The notes beneath the pieces are model-generated. The model was not told the DNA's origin. It made no database searches and saw only the letters and a program-made list of their open reading frames with translations. Below, piece after piece: positions 1 through 7,105 of a stretch of DNA of 20,215 bases (positions within the stretch are counted from its first letter, which is position 1; each line of letters begins with the position of its first letter). The translations under genes and the position numbers were made by a program. This stretch comes from CAYYKD01 sp964471825 (GTDB lineage: Bacteria > Spirochaetota > GWE2-31-10 > CAYYKD01). The DNA lies in assembly GCA_964471825.1 (NCBI GenBank), contig CAYYKD010000050.1, positions 1-20,215 on the forward strand. Reading direction: 5' to 3'.

Positions 1-36
1 CATTTCACGATGATGGGAGAGTAGGTCGTTGCCGGG
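1..36 (+). rRNA. rrf: 5S ribosomal RNA, 3' end (partial)
   Basis: The first 36 bases match the 3' end of bacterial 5S rRNA: the loop E/helix IV segment GGGAGAGTAGG followed by the closing-helix strand GTTGCCGGG. The 5' part lies outside the window, so this is the tail of an rRNA operon read on the plus strand. The GCCGGG strand would pair with a CCCGGC-like 5' end of the same RNA. A run of seven Ts follows directly at 37-43, so the terminal 5S helix plus this tract could serve as the terminator. The next gene on the right is on the opposite strand and converges on it. The recognition rests on the conserved 3' motif alone. Confidence 0.88.
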
Positions 37-43
37 TTTTTTT
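37..43 (+). terminator. T7 tract immediately after 5S rRNA, putative rRNA operon terminator
   Basis: Seven consecutive Ts begin at the base after the GC-rich 3' strand of the 5S closing helix (GCCGGG). If the missing 5' strand is complementary, as in every 5S rRNA, the helix plus U-tract has the layout of an intrinsic terminator. It would also protect the convergent kinase gene from antisense read-through. The 5' strand is outside the window, so the pairing is inferred. Confidence 0.5.
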
Positions 44-136
44 ATTTTCTAATTCTGCCACACATTAAGATTGTCTTTTCAATCTGTTGGGGTCGTAGGC
101 CTATAATAATAAGATGATGCTGTTTTTGATTGAGTC

Positions 137-1741
137 TTAATATTTTCGTAATCTCATCTGAAATGTTGCTCCGCCAAATTCATTATCTAAAATATTTATT
201 GAAGCATCGTAGGATTTGATAATATTAAAAATAATAAATAAACCAAGCCCTAAATTCTTTGTATTAGTAAATGATGAATAAAAAGGGTTAAATATTGATT
301 CTTTTTCATTATCAGGAACACCTGGTCCATTATCAATTATCTCTATTGTGTAGTTTTCATCATTATTAATAGTTCGAATAATAATATTTTTTTCTTTATC
401 ACTATTATTTTTGATCAAAACATTCATTGAGTTGCTAATTAGGTTAGACATAATTTGAAAAAATTGGGTATCTGACATCTTTATTGATCCTATAGATCTA
501 TCTAACTCCTGTCTAATGATTATGTGGTTTTCTGAAGCTCTATCTTTAAAAAAATTAACAGCTTCAGTTATTTGTTCATTGATATTAATTTCTTTACTTT
601 CAATTTTTTCTGGTGAATAAACCATATATCGCATTGCATCGATAATATTGTTAATTCTATCTACTCGTTGAGAAATTTTGCTAAAATTTTCGTACATTAT
701 TGATTTATCCAGCTCCTTATTCTCTTTTTGCCAGAATAAAACACTATCTGATAATAGTTTTATAGATTGTAAAGGTTGATTGATCTCATGAGCAATAGAA
801 GATGATAATTGACCAAGGGATGATAATCTTTGATTACGCATATTCATTTTTTCTAGTTCAAAATTTTGATTTTGAACTTCAATGAGTTTTGAATAATCTA
901 TAGATCTTTTTAGTAAAATTGAAAGTGCATTAATAAATAATTCTATGTAGAGAAAAATACTATCGATTTTGGACAATTGTTCATTGGTAGTAAGCAACAG
1001 AAATCCATAATATTTCTTGTCAATATATAATGGAAATATTGAGCCATGAGATATGGGATCGATTTTGTCTAAAAAATATGTCTCTTTCTCAAAAGTAAAA
1101 TTAATTAACTCATTTTGATAATTATCATTAAATGTAACAATATTATGTTGTTCATCAAACGAACTAAACAATACTTCATAGTCATTATTTTGTATGAATT
1201 TAAAGAAATATGCGGATCTTATGGTATCTACTTTCATAAAGTCAAGAAATGTATTGTCTAGAGCGTCCAATGGGTTAACAGATTTATTTATTGTGGATAA
1301 AATATTGTTGATTTTTTCTTCGTAGTTAAGTTGACTTTGATACTTACTTATTGCATGTCTTAGTTTTTTTTCCATCTCAGTTCGATAGATTGTTATATTA
1401 ATTGCAATTTTTATCTCAGATTCTCTGAATGGTTTTAATATATATCCAAATGGACCAACATTTTTAATTTCATTGATATATTCTTCATTTTCATATGCCG
1501 TTATAAAAATAACAGGGATTTCATGATTAGAGGTGATAATTTTACTTGCCTCAATTCCGTTGTATTTACCGGGCATATTTATATCCATAAAAATTATATC
1601 CGGTTTATAAGCGTCTGTAGCTGATATAGCCGCTTCACCTGAATTACATTTTTTTACTATTACATGCCCCATTTTTTTTAGAATTGATTCTAGAAATAAA
1701 AGTATAACTTGTTCATCATCAACTATAATTATATTAGCCAA
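137..1741 (-). CDS. Receiver-first sensor histidine kinase (REC - GAF-like - HisKA - HATPase), TTG start
   Basis: A cytoplasmic two-component protein of 534 aa with no membrane segment. Domain order is an N-terminal receiver (about 2-120) with acidic pair D8/D9, phospho-acceptor D53 in FMDINMPG and K103 in ILKPF; a poorly conserved, probably GAF-like middle (about 140-275); a short coiled coil; a HisKA dimerisation domain with H318 in IAHEINQPLQ; and a HATPase_c domain with N-box N437, G1 DNGPGVP (470-476) and G2 LGLGL (497-501). The start chosen is TTG at 1741-1739, because a GGGAG ribosome binding site lies 8 nt upstream and the receiver begins one residue later. An in-frame ATG at 1786 would add 15 residues inside the upstream gene and has no such support. 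The gene lies 4 nt after the PHP gene, so the two are probably cotranscribed. A receiver in front of the kinase suggests it is itself controlled by another kinase. The signal and partner are unknown. Confidence 0.92.
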   Translation of the reverse strand: MANIIIVDDEQVILLFLESILKKMGHVIVKKCNSGEAAISATDAYKPDIIFMDINMPGKYNGIEASKIITSNHEIPVIFITAYENEEYINEIKNVGPFGYILKPFRESEIKIAINITIYRTEMEKKLRHAISKYQSQLNYEEKINNILSTINKSVNPLDALDNTFLDFMKVDTIRSAYFFKFIQNNDYEVLFSSFDEQHNIVTFNDNYQNELINFTFEKETYFLDKIDPISHGSIFPLYIDKKYYGFLLLTTNEQLSKIDSIFLYIELFINALSILLKRSIDYSKLIEVQNQNFELEKMNMRNQRLSSLGQLSSSIAHEINQPLQSIKLLSDSVLFWQKENKELDKSIMYENFSKISQRVDRINNIIDAMRYMVYSPEKIESKEININEQITEAVNFFKDRASENHIIIRQELDRSIGSIKMSDTQFFQIMSNLISNSMNVLIKNNSDKEKNIIIRTINNDENYTIEIIDNGPGVPDNEKESIFNPFYSSFTNTKNLGLGLFIIFNIIKSYDASINILDNEFGGATFQMRLRKY

Positions 1742-1745
1742 TTTA

Positions 1746-2594
1746 TTAACTCCCGGATATATAAAATAACAAATTTTCAAAAACATTTAAAGGAATATAT
1801 TTATTTTTACCATATTTTCCTATTTCGGCATTTCTTGATTCATAGCAATGAAAATCTGAGCCGCCGCTTTGAAATAATCCGTATCTTTTTGCTATCTGTT
1901 TTATTTGTTTTATATATTTTTTTTTATAACCTGTGTAGTAGGTTTCTATTCCATTTAAACCAACATCGACAAGTGATTTTGTGATCCTATCTAAAATATT
2001 TATTTCTAGTTTTAATTGATGTGGGTGGGCAAGAATTGCAATACCGTTAGAATTTCTTATTGTTTCAATTATTGTGGTGTAGTCCGGTGTAATCCTTTTA
2101 GAATAATATTTAGAATTATCGTTTAATAATTCGTCATAAGCTTTAAACGGATTAGTTACAATTTTTTTTCTATAGAAATATAAAGCAAAATCAGGTTTGC
2201 CGATTGATGATATAGTTTTATTTCTTAACAGTTCGTCAATCTGAATTTCAATTCCATGTTTTTTAAAATTTCGTATATATTCCTCATTTCTTTCTTTTCT
2301 GTAATGCTGCATTTTACCTAGTAGTGCTAAAAAATCATGATTGGATAGATTCATACCGAGTCCGACAATATGAATGTCATCTGATATTCCGGCTATAGTA
2401 GTTGAGACCTCTATACCGGAAAAATACTTAATATTGAATTGTTCTGAATATCTTATTGACTCAATTGAATTGTCAATATTGTCATGGTCTGTAATTGATA
2501 TTGCAATAAGTTTATTTTCTTGAGCTTTTTTAAATATTTCTAGAGGGGATAAACTTCCATCACTGTAATTTGAATGAATATGAAAATCAACCAT
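1746..2594 (-). CDS. PHP-domain metal-dependent phosphoesterase (YciV/TrpH, RNase AM-like)
   Basis: A 282-aa single-domain PHP protein. Metal-binding motifs appear in family order: HIH (5-7), SDGS (11-14), TDHD (36-39), GIEVST (60-65), HIVGLG (75-80), LAHPH (189-193) and SGGSDFH (243-249). The layout and length match E. coli YciV/TrpH-type enzymes, which remove phosphate from 3',5'-nucleoside bisphosphates and trim RNA 5' ends (RNase AM). The histidines and aspartates expected to hold the metal cluster are all present, so it should be active. The start is ATG at 2594 with AAGGT about 7 nt upstream. It is the first gene of a two-gene minus-strand unit with the histidine kinase. The exact substrate (nucleotide, RNA 5' end or other phosphoester) cannot be read from sequence. 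Confidence 0.9.
   Translation of the reverse strand: MVDFHIHSNYSDGSLSPLEIFKKAQENKLIAISITDHDNIDNSIESIRYSEQFNIKYFSGIEVSTTIAGISDDIHIVGLGMNLSNHDFLALLGKMQHYRKERNEEYIRNFKKHGIEIQIDELLRNKTISSIGKPDFALYFYRKKIVTNPFKAYDELLNDNSKYYSKRITPDYTTIIETIRNSNGIAILAHPHQLKLEINILDRITKSLVDVGLNGIETYYTGYKKKYIKQIKQIAKRYGLFQSGGSDFHCYESRNAEIGKYGKNKYIPLNVFENLLFYISGS
1750..1754 (-). promoter_or_regulatory. GGGAG ribosome binding site that fixes the TTG start of the kinase
   Basis: On the minus strand, GGGAG (1754-1750) is followed by 8 nt and then TTG (1741-1739). It overlaps the last codons of the PHP gene, whose TAA stop is at 1748-1746. This supports translational coupling and the TTG start over the upstream ATG at 1786. 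Confidence 0.7.
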
Positions 2595-2646
2595 GGATTA
2601 ACCTTACACAATTATTATTTTAAATTTTAACGATAATAGATTAAAA

Positions 2647-2652
2647 ATTATA
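2647..2652 (-). promoter_or_regulatory. Possible -10 element for the PHP-kinase unit
   Basis: The minus strand carries a perfect TATAAT at 2652-2647, about 50 nt before the PHP start codon. The -35 position holds only TTAATT-like sequence, so this is a weak prediction in very AT-rich DNA. Confidence 0.35.
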
Positions 2653-2771
2653 AGAAATCAATTAAAATATAATTAAATTTAGTTACTTTAAATTAAGTTA
2701 GAAAGAAAAAGATTCTTTTTTATAAATGTTTTAAAGTGTTCTTTTTACTTTGTCATTTTTTTGTTTCAATT

Positions 2772-2802
2772 ACCTTAATCTATTCTGATAGATTTTAAAG
2801 GT
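2772..2802. repeat. Inverted repeat in the divergent intergenic region, possible operator
   Basis: AATCTAT (2777-2783) and ATAGATT (2788-2794) form a perfect 7-bp inverted repeat around the 4-nt spacer TCTG. The arms extend as ACCTT (2772-2776) and AAGGT (2798-2802) with a 3-nt bulge on the right side. It lies about 50 bp upstream of the TATAAT assigned to the HD-GYP gene and about 180 bp from the PHP start. There is no T-tract next to it, so a regulator site or cruciform is more likely than a terminator. Confidence 0.4.
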
Positions 2803-2850
2803 TTTAAAGATTTTACTTTTAAATATTTAATATTTATGCTATTTTAATAT

Positions 2851-2856
2851 TATAAT
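2851..2856 (+). promoter_or_regulatory. Possible -10 element for the HD-GYP/TPR unit
   Basis: A perfect TATAAT sits at 2851-2856. Transcription would start near 2863, giving a leader of about 50 nt before the preferred ATG at 2914. The matching -35 is poor. The placement would leave almost no leader for the alternative ATG at 2869, which favours the later start. Confidence 0.4.
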
Positions 2857-2913
2857 TTAATAAATAAAATGTACATACAGCCGTTTTGGTTAATAATTTT
2901 TATGGAAGGTCTT

Positions 2914-3831
2914 ATGGGTGTTGAGAGGTATTCACTGTCTGAGCTTGGAGAACAAATTAAATCCGGAAAAAAATTTAGTCTATTAAAACCCTTGATGTTT
3001 AAGGGACAGATTTTAATAAATGTAGAAAAAATATTAACTGAAAAAGATATAATAAAGTTAGATGGAAAGGTCTATGGTAATATTGAGGTTGTTTCGACTG
3101 CAGAACATTCAACTGATGATAAAATTAGACAGGCAATTATCGATAACGCGATAAAAGTTTTAAAGGGTTCTTCATTGTACAAATTAAATGACACTCATCA
3201 TCTTGATTTTACAAAAAGAAAAGAAGTAGAAAAGTTATTCTCAGGTATAATTATATCACATCCGCAACTAGCTCAGAAACTTCTAGATATTTATAAGATG
3301 TCGAAAAAAGTTTTTCTTCATAGTATACATGTTGCAATAATATCATCAGTTGTAGATATGACAATTCAGGAAAAACGAAAAATTCATAACGCTCTTAGAA
3401 GCGAGGAATTATTAACGGCGGCTTTATTACATGAGGTCGGTTTTTTAAACTTTGATAAAGAATTTGTTGAAAAAAAAAGGCATCAGTATACCCCTGAAGA
3501 TAAAATTACATATAAATCATATCCAAGCGAGTCTAAGAGTATTTGTGATAAACTTGGTGGAAATATTCGACAAAAGACAATTCAAATAATTGAACAACAT
3601 CAAGAAAGGCTACCCGGAAATGGGTTTCCAAATGCTTTAAAGGGAAAAGATATAGATGAGCTTGCACTTATTTTAGGTATTGCAGATGAATTTGAGCTTC
3701 TGGTTAGTAGGGATTCTGCAAATCATCAAAAACCTGTATCTGAGATAATGAGTAGATTTTCACGGACCGGTAATCTGTTCGGTTCTGAAATTGTTGATGC
3801 TTTTTATACATCATTTCGATATCTAAACTAA
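2914..3831 (+). CDS. Degenerate HD-GYP domain protein, probable c-di-GMP-related
   Basis: A 305-aa soluble protein with an unrecognised N-terminal half and a C-terminal HD-GYP-like helical domain (about 125-290). Active HD-GYP enzymes hydrolyse cyclic di-GMP using a run of metal-binding His/Asp residues. Here some match: H136 in HSIHVA, H173 in LLHEVG, H229 in EQHQERLPGNGFP and D258 in IADEFE. Others are changed: HD reads HE (174), the following GK is GF, the usual K-x-H-P reads KSYP, the second H of HHE is Q, and GYP is GFP. It may therefore be a weak enzyme or a ligand sensor. The start is ATG at 2914, preceded by GGAAGG; an in-frame ATG at 2869 would add a 15-residue hydrophobic leader without a ribosome binding site. 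Its stop overlaps the next start as TAATG, so the two genes are translationally coupled. Confidence 0.82.
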   Translation: MGVERYSLSELGEQIKSGKKFSLLKPLMFKGQILINVEKILTEKDIIKLDGKVYGNIEVVSTAEHSTDDKIRQAIIDNAIKVLKGSSLYKLNDTHHLDFTKRKEVEKLFSGIIISHPQLAQKLLDIYKMSKKVFLHSIHVAIISSVVDMTIQEKRKIHNALRSEELLTAALLHEVGFLNFDKEFVEKKRHQYTPEDKITYKSYPSESKSICDKLGGNIRQKTIQIIEQHQERLPGNGFPNALKGKDIDELALILGIADEFELLVSRDSANHQKPVSEIMSRFSRTGNLFGSEIVDAFYTSFRYLN

Positions 3832-5048
3832 TGTTATTTGAAAAAGTCTTTAACGCATTCTATAGAGGGGACTTTGATTCAGTAAATAATTATCTAAAAT
3901 TTAAACGCTTCTTTATTAAATTTTTTTGTAAAAACAGACCTGATAAGTCAGATTACTATTTATTAAAGGGGGTCGCTCATTATAATCAAGGCAGACTTCA
4001 TCAAGCATTAGTGAGCCTACGGACATCTTTAAAATTTGATAGCATGAAAAAGAACTACGGGTTTGCAATATTTTTTATAGTTCAGGTGTTATTAGAAAAA
4101 AACAAATCGGATAAAACCGGTCATAATAAATTGTATCCCCTTTTAAACGAATTAATCTTGAATAAGCAATATATTTATGGTCATCAAATACTTATCAATG
4201 ATATTTTACCTAGGATCAAAAATATTGATTGTAAAATCACTTGCGAAATTGATAACATTAAAGAGGATATATCGGGGGATGATTACTCAATAGCTTGCTG
4301 TTATTTTTTGCGAAAGGAATATAGAAATTCACTCGCAGCAATTATCAAAACTGACTTACAATTGTTTTACAACTATCTACTGTATCTTAGGATTCTATTT
4401 CGATTAGGTGAATATAATCAAATTGTAGCCTTCTTTATCGAGTCCGAAAAATCTAATTTTCCGTTTGATGCTTTATATATTATTTCAGGTGCATTATATA
4501 AACTTTCTTTGGATGATAAAACGCTTATGCTCTTTAATAGGTTTAATAAGACAACTCTAAAAAAGAATTCAATAATGATAAACAAAGCAAAAATATTTTA
4601 TAGAAAGAGAAAGGTTTTTTACCTAATTAACTATCTGAATAAAATATCTTGTGCCAAATCCAATGATGAAATGGATTATTTATATTTTTTAAAAGGTCTC
4701 AGTTTGCAAAAAATTGGTTCATTTAAAGATGCTGAAAGAAATTATAATAATGTATCAGAAGATTCGAGATTGTATAAAAAAACTCTTTTCAATTTAGCTA
4801 TATTATATTATGATACCATGGAAAGAGAAAAGTATAATATAGTTCTAAGTAAAATCTATGAATTATCACGACTTGATAGTTCTATGGATTTTTTTATAAG
4901 CAAAATTAAGAATTATCATAACTTTGATGACAGTGTTAATGTCGTAAAAAGTAAACTATTGCGGAGATTATTATCAGTAATATTCTTTTTTCTATTTTCT
5001 TTAATATTCGCTCTTTTTTTCTGGATAATATTACTGATAAAAAAGTAA
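3831..5048 (+). CDS. TPR-like membrane-anchored protein, reading frame interrupted at its 3' end
   Basis: A 405-aa protein built of degenerate TPR-like helical pairs. The clearest are around residues 42-70 (YYLLKGVAHYNQGRLHQAL) and 284-312. One strong membrane segment lies at about 379-402, just before the stop. There is no signal peptide, so the helical part should face the cytoplasm with a C-terminal anchor. The frame ends LLIKK at 5048, within a dnaX-like A AAA AAG heptamer. The -1 frame continues for 27 codons to 5128 as an acidic hydrophilic tail (11 of 27 residues are D or E), the kind of segment expected after a membrane anchor. The full product may therefore be about 431 aa. The gene starts inside the stop codon of the HD-GYP gene (TAATG). 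The two proteins probably work together, for example as sensor and scaffold, but the role is unknown. Confidence 0.78.
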   Translation: MLFEKVFNAFYRGDFDSVNNYLKFKRFFIKFFCKNRPDKSDYYLLKGVAHYNQGRLHQALVSLRTSLKFDSMKKNYGFAIFFIVQVLLEKNKSDKTGHNKLYPLLNELILNKQYIYGHQILINDILPRIKNIDCKITCEIDNIKEDISGDDYSIACCYFLRKEYRNSLAAIIKTDLQLFYNYLLYLRILFRLGEYNQIVAFFIESEKSNFPFDALYIISGALYKLSLDDKTLMLFNRFNKTTLKKNSIMINKAKIFYRKRKVFYLINYLNKISCAKSNDEMDYLYFLKGLSLQKIGSFKDAERNYNNVSEDSRLYKKTLFNLAILYYDTMEREKYNIVLSKIYELSRLDSSMDFFISKIKNYHNFDDSVNVVKSKLLRRLLSVIFFFLFSLIFALFFWIILLIKK

Positions 5049-5128
5049 TAATTGAAAAGGAAGAAGAGAAAATTCTATCTCAATTAGAGGAAGATTCAGA
5101 GTATTTCTATGATGAGGATAGTATATAG
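5039..5128 (+). other. A AAA AAG slippery heptamer and -1 frame acidic tail (frameshift or base-calling site)
   Basis: The heptamer A AAA AAG at 5039-5045 is phased exactly as a -1 slippery site (codons ATA AAA AAG TAA) and is followed directly by the TAA stop. Slipping by -1 gives GTA ATA ATT GAA and 27 open codons to TAG at 5126-5128. A possible weak stem, TAATTG (5049-5054) with CAATTA (5081-5086), begins 3 nt after the heptamer. No Shine-Dalgarno-like stimulator is visible upstream. A single missing A in the homopolymer would produce the same picture. Confidence 0.55.
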
Positions 5129-5188
5129 GACACTTCTTAATACTATCGATTTAGAAAACTATATAGGGATATGGAAAAGTTTGAGACT

Positions 5189-5215
5189 CTTGAAACATTA
5201 AATATTAAGTTTTTT
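5189..5215 (+). terminator. Weak stem plus T6, possible terminator before ilvD
   Basis: CTTGA (5189-5193) can pair with TTAAG (5205-5209), including one G-T pair, across an 11-nt loop. T6 follows at 5210-5215. The stem is short and AT-rich, so it is a marginal prediction. It falls where the HD-GYP/TPR unit would end. Confidence 0.22.
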
Positions 5216-5225
5216 AGATGTGACA

Positions 5226-5231
5226 TATAAT
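5226..5231 (+). promoter_or_regulatory. Possible -10 element for ilvD
   Basis: A perfect TATAAT at 5226-5231 lies 32 nt before the ilvD start in the 135-nt gap after the TPR tail. No good -35 hexamer is seen, so the element is tentative. The gap size does support a separate promoter for ilvD and the genes after it. Confidence 0.4.
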
Positions 5232-5263
5232 TATTTTTATATGAGAATTAAATGAGGTGTAAT

Positions 5264-7093
5264 ATGAAAAAGTTTAGAAGCAGTGCTACAACAGAGGGAA
5301 GGACTAGAGCGGGTGCAAGATCATTATGGCGTGCCAATGGCCTTAAAGATGAAGATTTTAAAAAACCAATAATTGCTATCGTAAATTCATTTACCCAATT
5401 TGTCCCGGGTCATGTACATCTGAGAGAAGTCGGGATGATGGTAAAAGAGATGATTGATCAGGCAGGCGGAGTTGGTATTGAATTCAATACAATTGCGATT
5501 GATGATGGAATCGCAATGGGACATAATGGAATGCTTTATTCTCTACCATCCAGAGAAGTTATAGCTGATAGTGTTGAATATATGGTTCAAGCCCATGTCG
5601 CTGATGCAATGATTTGTATTCCAAACTGTGATAAAATTGTTCCCGGTATGTTGATGGCTGCTATGAGGCTTAATATTCCAGCGATATTTGTATCAGGCGG
5701 TCCTATGGAGGCCGGTGTATACAAAGATAATAAATATGATCTTATCGATGTTATGAAGATGGGCGGAGATAATGATGTGAGCGATGAGGAGTTGGGTAAG
5801 ATTGAAAGAGCTGCTTGTCCTACATGTGGGAGTTGCAGCGGAATGTTTACTGCCAACTCAATGAACTGTCTAACAGAGGCTCTCGGGCTAGGACTTCCCG
5901 GTAATGGCACGGTAATTGCAACTCACAAATACAGAAAAAAATTATTCGAAAATGCGTCTAAACGGATTGTTGAAATGGCTTACGAATACTATGAGAATGA
6001 TAATAAAGCTGTTTTACCTAGATCAATTGCTGTGAAAGAAACATTTGAGAACGCAATGGCATTGGATATTGCAATGGGTGGTTCTACAAATACCGTACTT
6101 CATATTCTAGCTATAGCGGCAGAGGCAGGGGTTGATTTTACTATGAGTGATATTGATAGGATATCAAGAAAAATACCAAATATCTGTAAGGTCGCCCCCT
6201 CTTCTCAATATCATATAGAAGATGTTAATCGTGCAGGTGGTATATTTAGTATATTATCTGAGCTTGATAAAAAAAATCTGTTAAATAGTAATGTCATGAC
6301 AGTAACCGGCAAGACCATCCGTCAATTGATTAAAGAAAATGACTTCTCCGGTGGTTCTGATGTTGCTAAGGAAGCATCAGAAAGATCTTATGCAGCACCC
6401 GGTGGAACATTTAACAGGGTAGGGATGTCACAGGATAATAGATATAAGGAACTTGATACGGATAGAATAAATGGGTGCATCAGAAGTGTTGATACCCCAT
6501 ATAGTAAAGAGGGTGGGCTTGCTGTACTTTTTGGAAATATTGCTGAAAATGGCTGTATTGTTAAGACTGCAGGTGTTGATGAATCAATATATAAGTTTAA
6601 AGGGAGAGCAAGGGTTTTTGAATCGCAAGAGCAGGCCTGTGATGCAATATTAAATGATAAAATAGTAAGCGGAGATATTGTAATTATCAGGTACGAAGGT
6701 CCTAAAGGTGGGCCTGGGATGCAGGAAATGTTGTATCCTACAACTTATTTAAAATCAAAAAAACTAGATAAAGAGTGTGCATTGCTTACTGATGGTAGAT
6801 TTAGCGGTGGTACTGCAGGTTTAAGTATAGGGCATGTTTCACCAGAGGCGGCAGATGGCGGTTTGATAGGTCTAGTTGAAGATGGGGATTTTATATTAAT
6901 CGATATTCCAAAAAGATCGATTCATCTCGATATAAGCTCTGATATATTGTTAAAAAGAAAAGAAAAAATATTAAGTAGTGGCGGATTTAAGCCAAATAGA
7001 GAGAGAGTTGTTTCATCTGCATTAAAACTATATGGGATGTTCGCAACAAGTGCTGATAAAGGTGCTGTAAGAGATTACTCTAAAATTAAATAA
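5264..7093 (+). CDS. ilvD: Dihydroxy-acid dehydratase
   Basis: This enzyme (EC 4.2.1.9) dehydrates 2,3-dihydroxy-isovalerate and 2,3-dihydroxy-3-methylvalerate to the 2-oxo acids, the step before the transaminase in valine and isoleucine synthesis, in the cytoplasm. At 609 aa it is close to E. coli IlvD (616 aa) and collinear with it: FRSSATTEGRTRAGARSLWR near the N-terminus, NSFTQFVPGHVHL, IPNCDK (119-124, a cluster cysteine and the Mg-binding lysine), CPTCGSC (185-191) and LTDGRFSGGT near the C-terminus. It has PGH where the three-cysteine [2Fe-2S] class has PCN, so I expect the E. coli-like oxygen-labile class. The start is the ATG at 5264, 4 nt after GAGGTG (5254-5259); the in-frame ATG at 5252 lies upstream of that ribosome binding site. 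No other branched-chain gene is in the window. The hydrolase gene follows 12 nt later. Confidence 0.97.
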   Translation: MKKFRSSATTEGRTRAGARSLWRANGLKDEDFKKPIIAIVNSFTQFVPGHVHLREVGMMVKEMIDQAGGVGIEFNTIAIDDGIAMGHNGMLYSLPSREVIADSVEYMVQAHVADAMICIPNCDKIVPGMLMAAMRLNIPAIFVSGGPMEAGVYKDNKYDLIDVMKMGGDNDVSDEELGKIERAACPTCGSCSGMFTANSMNCLTEALGLGLPGNGTVIATHKYRKKLFENASKRIVEMAYEYYENDNKAVLPRSIAVKETFENAMALDIAMGGSTNTVLHILAIAAEAGVDFTMSDIDRISRKIPNICKVAPSSQYHIEDVNRAGGIFSILSELDKKNLLNSNVMTVTGKTIRQLIKENDFSGGSDVAKEASERSYAAPGGTFNRVGMSQDNRYKELDTDRINGCIRSVDTPYSKEGGLAVLFGNIAENGCIVKTAGVDESIYKFKGRARVFESQEQACDAILNDKIVSGDIVIIRYEGPKGGPGMQEMLYPTTYLKSKKLDKECALLTDGRFSGGTAGLSIGHVSPEAADGGLIGLVEDGDFILIDIPKRSIHLDISSDILLKRKEKILSSGGFKPNRERVVSSALKLYGMFATSADKGAVRDYSKIK

Positions 7094-7105
7094 TTGGATA
7101 TATAG

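Noticed and set aside
68..85. AGATTG/CAATCT hairpin between 5S rRNA and the kinase stop
   Set aside because: It is a 6-bp AT-rich stem with no T-tract after it on either strand, too weak to call a terminator.
1709..1984. Plus-strand open frame of 91 codons
   Set aside because: It lies antisense to the well-supported kinase and PHP genes, and its Phe/Leu/Tyr/Ile-rich translation has no recognisable motif.
5109..5206. Possible 31-residue gene starting ATGATGAGG after the TPR gene
   Set aside because: It has no ribosome binding site, overlaps the -1 frame tail, and its translation has no coherent features.
5587..5910. Minus-strand open frame of 107 codons inside ilvD
   Set aside because: It is a mirror of the conserved ilvD coding sequence, with no family signature or ribosome binding site.
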